From: Clostridiaceae bacterium
Lineage (GTDB): Bacteria; Bacillota; Clostridia; Oscillospirales; QAMX01
Assembly (NCBI GenBank): GCA_016297585.1
Contig: JAEDGJ010000160.1
Coordinates: forward strand, 1-5,131
DNA: 5,131 nucleotides
Reading direction: 5' to 3'
The position numbers and the translations under genes were made by a program. Numbering within the stretch: the stretch's first letter is position 1; the number at the start of each line of letters is the position of its first letter. The notes below the pieces were generated by a model. That model saw nothing but the letters and a program-made list of their open reading frames with translations, was not told where the DNA came from and searched no databases. Of the stretch, positions 1-5,131 are shown piece by piece.

Positions 1-557
1 TCCGGATGGTAGACGTCCACATAGAACTCCACGCGCAGTCCGGGGAGTTCCTTCAGCGCCTCATACGCGGGGACGAGCCGTTCCCTGCGGTCGGTGAAGG
101 AGTAGTAGACGGCGTCCCGTATCGCGCCGAGGTCTGTTACCTGCGTGAAGACCTTCCTGAAATGGCGCACCCGGTCTTCCATATAGACGCGCGCGGCGTC
201 GGACGCGACCGTCTCGTAGCAGGTGACGAGCCGCCCGTCCTGCAGGGAAAAGGCAAAGCCGCCGAGCGAAAACCGGCGGAGCACGGGCAGGATCGACCCG
301 ATGGGGAAGGTTTCGGCCTTGATATAGCGCCGGGAGGGCAGGTCGTAGACGCAGGCGCCGTTCATCACGACGCAGGGCGCGCCCGTAACGAGCCCCGAGA
401 GCAGAACGTCCACCGTCGCGGGCGTGCGCGCGGTCGCGGCGGAGAAGCACAGCCCGCGACGCGAGAGCGCGTTCAGCGTGTCCCGGGTGTATGCCGTCAG
501 GGCGGGGGAGGGGTCGAGCAGCGTGCCGTCGAGGTCGGCGATGTACAGGGTTTTCAT
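1..557 (-). CDS. Cof-type HAD-IIB family hydrolase (partial, C-terminus beyond the left edge)
   Basis: This is probably a cytoplasmic Mg-dependent phosphatase acting on sugar phosphates or similar small phosphoesters. Translation from the ATG at 557-555 gives 185 complete codons before the window ends; Cof-type proteins are usually about 260-290 residues. HAD motif I is DLDGT with nucleophile Asp8 and acid/base Asp10. Motif II is around Thr42 in SAATARTP, where the family usually has TGR. The conserved MNGA follows at 65-68. From about residue 85 the chain matches a C2-type cap, ending in VDVYHP at the edge. The motif III lysine and motif IV aspartates would lie beyond the window, so catalytic completeness cannot be judged. 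The start is supported by GAGAGG at 574-569 (11-nt spacer) and by the position of motif I eight residues in. The gene diverges from nagA and has its own promoter at 704-676. Family assignment is firm; the substrate is unknown, and Cof-type paralogues are too similar to name. Confidence 0.9.
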   Translation of the reverse strand, partial: MKTLYIADLDGTLLDPSPALTAYTRDTLNALSRRGLCFSAATARTPATVDVLLSGLVTGAPCVVMNGACVYDLPSRRYIKAETFPIGSILPVLRRFSLGGFAFSLQDGRLVTCYETVASDAARVYMEDRVRHFRKVFTQVTDLGAIRDAVYYSFTDRRERLVPAYEALKELPGLRVEFYVDVYHP

Positions 558-675
558 CGGCAAAAAATCCTCTCGTGTTTCATAAAGGAAGCGGTGTACG
601 GGAAAGCCAGAGCGCAGGTTTTTTTGGTACGGCGGAGGGGAAATATGGCGGTGGGTGCCGCGTCCTGTGTTTTCT

Positions 676-704
676 ATTTTATCAGCTTTTCCCGCGCTTG
701 TAAA
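676..704 (-). promoter_or_regulatory. Sigma-A-type promoter for the HAD hydrolase gene
   Basis: Read on the minus strand, the -35 box is TTTACA (704-699) and the -10 box is TAAAAT (681-676), separated by exactly 17 bp. Each box matches consensus at five of six positions. The -10 is preceded by TGA (684-682), which makes an extended -10 (TGn). Transcription should start near 669, giving a leader of about 110 nt before the ATG at 557. No obvious structured RNA was recognised in that leader. Confidence 0.65.
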
Positions 705-730
705 TGCTTTTCTTTCGGCGTTTTCCTCCC

Positions 731-759
731 TTGACTTATGCAGGGAAACGGATTATAAT
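731..759 (+). promoter_or_regulatory. Sigma-A-type promoter for nagA-uppP-ftsK
   Basis: The -35 box TTGACT (731-736) and a perfect -10 box TATAAT (754-759) are separated by 17 bp, the optimal spacing. This is the strongest promoter visible in the window. Transcription should start near 766, leaving a leader of about 70 nt before nagA. Its -35 lies only 26 bp from the -35 of the diverging HAD promoter, so a regulator bound between them could affect both. I saw no convincing catabolite-response element and no NagR/YvoA-like palindrome. Confidence 0.8.
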
Positions 760-774
760 GAGAATGGTTTATTG

Positions 775-801
775 TGGGGAAGTGAGAGCCTGTTTTCCCC
801 G
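775..801 (+). other. Leader hairpin upstream of nagA
   Basis: GGGGAA (776-781) pairs with TTCCCC (795-800). G-U wobbles at 782/794 and 775/801 extend the stem to eight pairs around an 11-nt loop. It lies in the predicted nagA leader, about 10 nt after the expected transcript start and 18 nt before the ribosome binding site. An A-rich stretch follows it rather than a T-run, so it is not an intrinsic terminator. It may protect the 5' end of the transcript or may be chance. Confidence 0.35.
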
Positions 802-818
802 AAAAACGTTCATAAACG

Positions 819-824
819 AAGGAG
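819..824 (+). promoter_or_regulatory. Ribosome binding site fixing the nagA start
   Basis: AAGGAG lies 11 nt before the ATG at 836. In-frame ATGs upstream at 704, 758 and 764 are rejected. The first precedes the promoter, the second overlaps its -10 box, the third falls at or before the expected transcript start, and none has a Shine-Dalgarno sequence. Confidence 0.8.
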
Positions 825-835
825 AGCTTCATACG

Positions 836-2020
836 ATGAAAAGAACTGCCATTATCAACGGCCGCGTCGTCACGCCCTACCGCGTGTTCGAAGGCGCGAC
901 GGTGCTTTTCGAAGACGGGAAGATCGTCGACATCGTGCGCGGCGAGTGCTGCACCGAGGGCTGCGACATCATCGACGCGAAGGGTCAGATCGTTGCGCCG
1001 GGCTTTATCGACATCCATACCCACGGCGCGGGCAACTACGACTTTATGGACTGCTCCGTCGAGGCGTTTCTGGGCGCCGCCGAGATGCACGCGAAGCACG
1101 GCACGACGACGCTGCTGCCGACGGCGACGACCGGCAGTCACGACATCATGAAGGCGATGTTCGCCTACTTCAAGGAAGCGAAGGAAAAGAACACCCGCGG
1201 CGCCACGCTCTACGGCATGCACCTCGAGGGTCCGTACTTCTCCTATGAGCAGCGCGGCGCGCAGGATCCCCGCTTCATCAAGAACCCCGACCCCAAGGAG
1301 TACCTCGAGTTCCTGTCCATGTCCGACGATATCGTCCGCTGGAGCGTTGCGCCGGAGCTGCCGGGCGCGATGGCGCTCGGACGCGAGCTGGACCGCCGCG
1401 GCATCGTCGCCTCCGTCGCGCATACCGACGGCCTCTACTCCGACGTCGAGGATGCCCGTGAAAACGGCTACCATCTGCTGACCCACTTCTACTCCGGCAT
1501 GTCCACCGTCCGCCGCATCAATGCCTACCGCTTCGCCGGCGTCATCGAGGCCGGATACTGCATGGACGATATGTACGTCGAGATCATCGCCGACGGCTGC
1601 CATCTGCCCGCCGAGCTGCTGAAGATGATCTACAAGATCAAGGGTCCGGCCCGCATCGCGCTCGTGACGGACTCCATGCGCGCCGCCGGTATGCCGGAGG
1701 GCCCGCTGTACGCGCTCGGCAACAAGGACGAGGGCACGAAGTGCATCGTCGAGGACGGCGTCGCGAAGCTGCAGGACCGCACCGCCTTCGCAGGCTCCGT
1801 CGCGACGACCGACCGCCTTGTCCGCACGATGCGCAATGTCGCCGACGTCCCGCTCGTCGACGCCGTCCGCATGATGACCGTCACCCCGGCGACGATTCTG
1901 GGCATTTCCGACCGCAAGGGCATCCTCGCGCCCGAAAAGGACGCCGATATCGTCATCTTCGACGACCGGATTCACGTTTCCCGCACCATCATCGGCGGCA
2001 GAACCGTCTATTCCGACTGA
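836..2020 (+). CDS. nagA: N-acetylglucosamine-6-phosphate deacetylase
   Basis: This cytoplasmic amidohydrolase-superfamily enzyme removes acetate from GlcNAc-6-P to give GlcN-6-P, feeding amino sugar from GlcNAc uptake or wall recycling into glycolysis or new wall precursors. The 394-residue product has the usual family length (about 380-400). An N-terminal beta-sandwich strand set (1-55) leads into the TIM barrel. Visible metal and catalytic residues are His61 and His63 (IDIHTHG), Glu131 (MHLEGPYFS), His196 (VAHTDG), His217 (LTHFYSG) and Asp279 (LVTDSMRAAG). This is the full binuclear set, as in the Bacillus-type enzyme rather than E. coli NagA, which lacks the first HxH. ADGCHLP (252-258) supplies the His that reaches the substrate phosphate. 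The chain closes with the typical GILAPEKDADIVIFDD. One oddity is that the usual Asn after the second metal His (HLYNAM in relatives) is Ser220. No nagB is present; uppP follows after 45 nt. A related deacetylase acting on another amino-sugar phosphate is possible but less likely. Confidence 0.92.
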   Translation: MKRTAIINGRVVTPYRVFEGATVLFEDGKIVDIVRGECCTEGCDIIDAKGQIVAPGFIDIHTHGAGNYDFMDCSVEAFLGAAEMHAKHGTTTLLPTATTGSHDIMKAMFAYFKEAKEKNTRGATLYGMHLEGPYFSYEQRGAQDPRFIKNPDPKEYLEFLSMSDDIVRWSVAPELPGAMALGRELDRRGIVASVAHTDGLYSDVEDARENGYHLLTHFYSGMSTVRRINAYRFAGVIEAGYCMDDMYVEIIADGCHLPAELLKMIYKIKGPARIALVTDSMRAAGMPEGPLYALGNKDEGTKCIVEDGVAKLQDRTAFAGSVATTDRLVRTMRNVADVPLVDAVRMMTVTPATILGISDRKGILAPEKDADIVIFDDRIHVSRTIIGGRTVYSD

Positions 2021-2065
2021 CCGGACGCCAGAAAACCATCTCTGGGTTAAAAAAAGGAGCGATTT

Positions 2066-2899
2066 ATGTCCGCTTGGTTTGCGGCTCTGATGGGGATCGT
2101 GCAGGGACTCACCGAGTTCCTGCCCATCTCCAGCTCGGGGCATCTCGTATTGCTGCAAAGCTTCCTCGGCGCCGACATCGAGCACGATTATATGCTCTTT
2201 GACGTGCTGCTGCATTTCGGAACGCTGATTTCGGTTTTCATCTGCTTCTGGCCGGATATCCGCGATATGATCGTCGAGTTCTTCCGGCTGATCGGCGATC
2301 TGTTCCGCGGAAAGCCCGACCTCAACAAGACCCCCGCGCGCCGGATGATGATCATGGTCGTCCTGGCGACCGTTCCGATGCTCATCGTGCCGTTTGTCAA
2401 CGACAAAATCGAGGTACTGTTCTCAAAGCCCCTGCTTGTCGGCGTCATGCTGTTCGTGACGGCGATCATCCTGTACATCGCCGACCGCACGCGCTACGGC
2501 AAAAAGACGGCGGCGACGGCCGGCTTCAAGGACGCGTTCATCGTCGGCTGCCTGCAGCTCATCGCCCTCATCCCCGGCATCTCCCGCTCGGGAACGACGA
2601 TCATGGGCTGCTCCGTGCGCGGCTTCAAGCGGGACTTTTCCGTGAAATTCGCGTTTCTGATGTCCATTCCGGTCATTCTCGGCGCGAATATCTTTACGGT
2701 GAAGGACGCGCTCGCGCAGGGCTTTGATATGGCGCTGCTGTTTCCCTACATCATCGGCGTGCTCTGCGCCGCGCTTTCCGGCATCGCCGCGATCTCGCTC
2801 GTGCGCTTCATCGCGAACCGCAAGAGCTACCGCCCGTTTTCCGTCTACTGCGTCTGCGCCGGCGCGCTCGCGATCGTTCTCTCGATCGTTCTGCTCTGA
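2066..2899 (+). CDS. uppP: Undecaprenyl-diphosphate phosphatase (BacA/UppP family)
   Basis: This integral membrane enzyme dephosphorylates undecaprenyl diphosphate to the monophosphate carrier used for peptidoglycan, teichoic acid and capsule precursors. Extra copies classically give bacitracin resistance. The 277-residue product matches the family's usual 265-280. The first signature is near the N-terminus: Gln13 and Glu17 in the (E/Q)xxxE motif, followed by FLPISSSGHL (18-27). The second is PGISRSGTT at 170-178, containing the catalytic Arg174. Hydrophobic segments lie at about 41-62, 93-111, 120-139, 156-180 (re-entrant region), 191-212, 224-249 and 258-277, consistent with the BacA fold. 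The start is supported by AAGGAG at 2054-2059 with a 6-nt spacer, and the first signature requires a start this close. It sits between nagA and ftsK with short gaps and no terminator or new promoter that I could find, so it is probably cotranscribed. Identification is firm; whether it is the cell's only UppP cannot be told. Confidence 0.96.
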   Translation: MSAWFAALMGIVQGLTEFLPISSSGHLVLLQSFLGADIEHDYMLFDVLLHFGTLISVFICFWPDIRDMIVEFFRLIGDLFRGKPDLNKTPARRMMIMVVLATVPMLIVPFVNDKIEVLFSKPLLVGVMLFVTAIILYIADRTRYGKKTAATAGFKDAFIVGCLQLIALIPGISRSGTTIMGCSVRGFKRDFSVKFAFLMSIPVILGANIFTVKDALAQGFDMALLFPYIIGVLCAALSGIAAISLVRFIANRKSYRPFSVYCVCAGALAIVLSIVLL

Positions 2900-2912
2900 A
2901 TAACGTTCCCAT

Positions 2913-2918
2913 AGGAGG
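2913..2918 (+). promoter_or_regulatory. Ribosome binding site deciding the TTG start of ftsK
   Basis: A perfect AGGAGG lies 11 nt before TTG at 2930. In this frame a TAG stop at 2912-2914 blocks any start further upstream, and the codons between it and the TTG are GAG, GCA, AAG, CTT and ACC. The TTG is therefore the first usable start. The next candidate, GTG at 3050, lacks a comparable site. Confidence 0.8.
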
Positions 2919-2929
2919 CAAAGCTTACC

Positions 2930-5131
2930 TTGCCGAAGCAAACAAAAGGAGCCGCGAAGACCGCTCCGAAGAAAACCGCGGCGGCTTCCCCGAAAAAAAC
3001 GGGGAAATCCGCCGCGAAAAAGACTGCGCCGAAAACGGCCGAAAAAGCCGTGAAAACGGCGCAGAAGCCGCCGCAGAGACGGGAACTCTGGGTGCTTTCC
3101 TGCTTTTTCCTGACGATTCTCTTCTCGCTCGCCGCCTTTGTGCGCGAGGGGGTGCTGGTTGCCTGGCTGCACAGGCTGACGCTCGGGCTTTTGGGCTGGG
3201 GCGCTTATCTGCTGCCTTTTGCCGCGCTGGCGGACTGTCTTGTGATCCTGTTTGCGCGCGGAAAGCCCGTCGCGGCGAGATTGACCGGCATTTCGCTGAT
3301 CCCGGTGCTCGGAAGCATGGCGATCCATCTGTTTCTGTCCACCGACGTCTATACCTGGGCGGACGCGGGCAAGCTGTATACCGCCGGGCAGTATCTGGTC
3401 TCCGGCGGACTTCTCGCGGGAGGACTGGCCGAGCTCGCCGCCGCCGTGCTTTCCCATGTCGGCGCGATGATCCTGGTGCTGATTCTGATGATCGCCGACG
3501 TCTTCATGATCTGGGGCGTTCGTCTGACCGATATTACCGACTATATTTTCGAGATGCGGGACGCCGGCAAAAAGCGCGCCGACGACCCGGAATACGACGA
3601 TTATCCGGAGGAGACGGGCTATACGATCAAGGAAAGCCCGGAACCGCTGCCGGAGGAGATCCGCGAGGTGCAGCGGCTGGAGCGTGAACGCCGCGAGGCC
3701 GAACGGGAGGCGCTGGAACGCGAACGCCGTGAGGCGGAACGTGCGGCGGCCCAGCGCCGGACGCGGGAGGATGCGCCGTCGGGCGATCCGCCGCGCCGCA
3801 GCGTGTCCCGCACGCCCGATCTGCCGCTGGAGCCGGTCGCTCCCGGACGTGTGCGGCGGGAAGCCGCCCGCCGTGCGGAGAGCTATACGCAGGTCTCCGA
3901 CGATCCCGAGCCGCTGTCCGAGATCTCCGCGGCCGCGCCGAAAAATCCGGAGTTTACGCCGCAGCCTGCGCCCGTCCGTGCGTCTGCGGAGCCGCCCGCC
4001 TATGCGCTGGAGCGCTGGGCAAACCGGACGCCGCAGGAGGAAGCCCCTTCCGTGCCGGACGCGCCGCCGTGGGACGAGGATGTCCCCGAAACTGTGACCC
4101 TTTCGGGCGAGCCCGTCGGCGGGATGCCGTTTGAACCGGAGGACCGCTCTTACGAGCTGCCGGACGAGCTGCCGGAGGATGCGCCGGAGGAAAGGCAGGA
4201 CGAGCCGGCAGCGCAGGACGCTCCGGAAGCTGCCGCCGAGCCGGAAGTCTTCCGGGAGCCGCCGCAGAGAGATCCCGTTTCCGCACCGCCCACCGCGCCG
4301 GTGACGGTGGTCGATACGCACAAGACGAAGGAGGAGCCCGCCGCCGAGCTTCCCGCCCAGCCGTCCGCGGAAGGGGAGCGCGCCTACGAGTTCCCGCCGG
4401 TGTCGCTGTTAAAGGAGGACACGAGCGGCCCGTCCGACGACGCGACCGAGGAGCTGCGCCAGCGTTCGCAGGTGCTGACCGATACGCTGCAGAGCTTCGG
4501 CGTGCAGGCGCATATCTCCGGCGTCATCCGCGGCCCGTCCGTCACGCGCTACGAGCTGCAGCTCGACCGCGGCGTCAAGCTGCAGCGTCTGACCGTGCTG
4601 CAGAACGACATCGCGCTCGCGCTCGGCGCGACCGGCGTGCGCATTGCGCCGATTCCGGACAAGATGGCCGTCGGCATCGAGGTGCCGAACAAGGTCGTGC
4701 AGTTTGTTTACCTCCGCGACGTGCTGCTGTCCCAGAACATGACGCAGCAGAAGTCGCACATCGCCTTCGCGCTCGGCCGCGACATCACCGGCGACGCCAT
4801 CGTCGCGGATATCCGCAAGATGCCCCATCTGCTGATCGCCGGTACCACCGGTTCCGGTAAATCGGTCTGCATCAACTCGATCATCGTCAGCCTCCTGTAC
4901 CGCGCGACGCCGAAAGAGGTCCGCTTCATCATGATCGACCCGAAGATGGTCGAGCTCGGCGACTACAACGGCATCCCGCATCTGCTGATCCCGGTCGTCA
5001 CCGACTATAAAAAAGCCCCCGGCACGCTTGCGTGGGCGGTATCGGAGATGGAACGGCGCTATAAGCTGATGGCGGAGGCGGGCGCGCGCGATCTGACGTC
5101 GTACAACCGGACGCTTGAGGCGCGCGGCGAG
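2930..5131 (+). CDS. ftsK: FtsK/SpoIIIE-family DNA translocase (partial, C-terminus beyond the right edge)
   Basis: This membrane-anchored, septum-located ATPase pumps double-stranded DNA during division and, in spore formers, into the forespore. The frame is open for 734 codons to the window end. Parts in order: a Lys/Ala/Thr/Pro-rich basic tail (2-51, 14 Lys); four or five membrane segments (about 52-71, 83-108, 118-137, 155-197); a charged linker with a duplicated Arg/Glu helix (244-281); a Pro/Glu/Asp-rich disordered stretch to about 485; then the motor from YEFPPVSLL (486). Walker A is GTTGSGKS (638-645, Lys644) and Walker B is FIMIDPK with Asp670. The rest of the RecA-like domain and the DNA-reading gamma domain lie beyond the edge. 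The membrane-to-motor linker, about 290 residues, seems longer than in B. subtilis SpoIIIE. The gene starts 30 nt after uppP. Whether it is the vegetative (SftA/FtsK-like) or sporulation (SpoIIIE) protein cannot be decided; the membrane domain argues against soluble SftA. Confidence 0.95.
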   Translation, partial: MPKQTKGAAKTAPKKTAAASPKKTGKSAAKKTAPKTAEKAVKTAQKPPQRRELWVLSCFFLTILFSLAAFVREGVLVAWLHRLTLGLLGWGAYLLPFAALADCLVILFARGKPVAARLTGISLIPVLGSMAIHLFLSTDVYTWADAGKLYTAGQYLVSGGLLAGGLAELAAAVLSHVGAMILVLILMIADVFMIWGVRLTDITDYIFEMRDAGKKRADDPEYDDYPEETGYTIKESPEPLPEEIREVQRLERERREAEREALERERREAERAAAQRRTREDAPSGDPPRRSVSRTPDLPLEPVAPGRVRREAARRAESYTQVSDDPEPLSEISAAAPKNPEFTPQPAPVRASAEPPAYALERWANRTPQEEAPSVPDAPPWDEDVPETVTLSGEPVGGMPFEPEDRSYELPDELPEDAPEERQDEPAAQDAPEAAAEPEVFREPPQRDPVSAPPTAPVTVVDTHKTKEEPAAELPAQPSAEGERAYEFPPVSLLKEDTSGPSDDATEELRQRSQVLTDTLQSFGVQAHISGVIRGPSVTRYELQLDRGVKLQRLTVLQNDIALALGATGVRIAPIPDKMAVGIEVPNKVVQFVYLRDVLLSQNMTQQKSHIAFALGRDITGDAIVADIRKMPHLLIAGTTGSGKSVCINSIIVSLLYRATPKEVRFIMIDPKMVELGDYNGIPHLLIPVVTDYKKAPGTLAWAVSEMERRYKLMAEAGARDLTSYNRTLEARGE
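3677..3748 (+). repeat. Two 36-bp in-frame tandem repeats inside ftsK
   Basis: Copy 1 (3677-3712) and copy 2 (3713-3748) abut exactly and match at 30 of 36 bases. They encode LERERREAEREA and LERERREAERAA, identical at 11 of 12 residues. Five of the six base differences are synonymous third-position changes; the sixth changes Glu to Ala. Together they form the core of an Arg/Glu-rich helix in the linker between the membrane domain and the motor. The pattern fits an old segmental duplication kept at the protein level. Confidence 0.8.

Noticed and set aside
554..583. A 9-codon minus-strand upstream ORF whose TGA overlaps the HAD start as ATGA
   Set aside because: The overlap is the geometry of translational coupling, but there is no Shine-Dalgarno before its ATG and the peptide is not recognisable. 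Chance is the simpler reading.
698..712. Possible catabolite-response element between the divergent promoters
   Set aside because: At least three mismatches to the cre consensus, including a key C of the central CG, so not supportable.
6..734. A 242-codon plus-strand frame opposite the HAD gene
   Set aside because: The minus strand carries clear HAD motifs. This frame has no Shine-Dalgarno, lacks a coherent domain and runs through the intergenic promoters.
807..818. CGTT-N4-AACG inverted repeat just before the nagA ribosome binding site, considered as an operator
   Set aside because: The arms are only four bases and match no operator that I know of; this is expected by chance.
2028..2045. 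Inverted repeat CCAGA/TCTGG between nagA and uppP as a possible terminator
   Set aside because: Only five pairs, and followed by an A-run rather than a T-run, so it is not an intrinsic terminator. It supports cotranscription instead.
674..2215. A 513-codon open frame on the minus strand opposite nagA
   Set aside because: Antisense to nagA with its conserved catalytic motifs. The product is Val/Asp/Gly/Arg-rich without recognisable motifs, and the frame also crosses both promoters.
2423..4321. A 632-codon open frame on the minus strand opposite uppP and ftsK
   Set aside because: It lies antisense to two firmly identified genes, and its product is a low-complexity Arg/His/Gly-rich chain with no domain. 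I explain it by G/C-ending codons on the coding strand suppressing antisense stops.
4409..4981. A 190-codon minus-strand frame opposite the FtsK motor
   Set aside because: It is a shadow of the Walker A/B region of ftsK, with no motif of its own.

Overview
The window looks like chromosomal core sequence from a G+C-rich member of the Firmicutes (Clostridia), plausibly an uncultured gut Oscillospirales- or Christensenellales-type organism. This rests on strong AGGAGG-type ribosome binding sites, a TTG start, sigma-A-type promoters, a Gram-positive-style NagA, a SpoIIIE/FtsK translocase with a lysine-rich N-terminal tail, and codons ending mostly in G or C. The taxonomic placement is an inference from protein style, not a database match.

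Layout: (1) 1-557, minus strand: the N-terminal two thirds of a Cof-type HAD phosphatase that runs off the left edge. (2) 558-835: a 278-bp divergent intergenic region, richer in A+T than its flanks. It carries two back-to-back promoters, each with a 17-bp spacer, and a small leader hairpin before nagA. (3) 836-2020, plus: nagA, N-acetylglucosamine-6-phosphate deacetylase. (4) 2066-2899, plus: uppP/bacA, undecaprenyl-diphosphate phosphatase. (5) 2930-5131, plus: the first 734 codons of an FtsK/SpoIIIE-family DNA translocase, starting at TTG and cut by the right edge shortly after the Walker B motif. Both edge genes are incomplete, so they are described here from direct translation of the sequence.

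nagA, uppP and ftsK lie in one direction with gaps of 45 and 30 nt and no recognisable terminator between them, so they probably form one transcription unit read from the promoter at 731-759. The common theme is the cell envelope: NagA returns amino-sugar phosphate from GlcNAc to the precursor pool, UppP regenerates the lipid carrier for peptidoglycan and teichoic acid export, and FtsK/SpoIIIE pumps DNA through the division or sporulation septum. The diverging HAD gene may be co-regulated, but its substrate cannot be read from the sequence.

I found no mobile element, CRISPR array, RNA gene, phage gene or defence system, and nothing that amounts to an undescribed system. The points worth a second look are the unusual parts of FtsK (histone H1-like tail, internally duplicated charged helix, long acidic linker), altered substrate-phosphate residues in NagA, and the compact divergent promoter pair. 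Several long antisense open frames are by-products of G+C-rich codon use.
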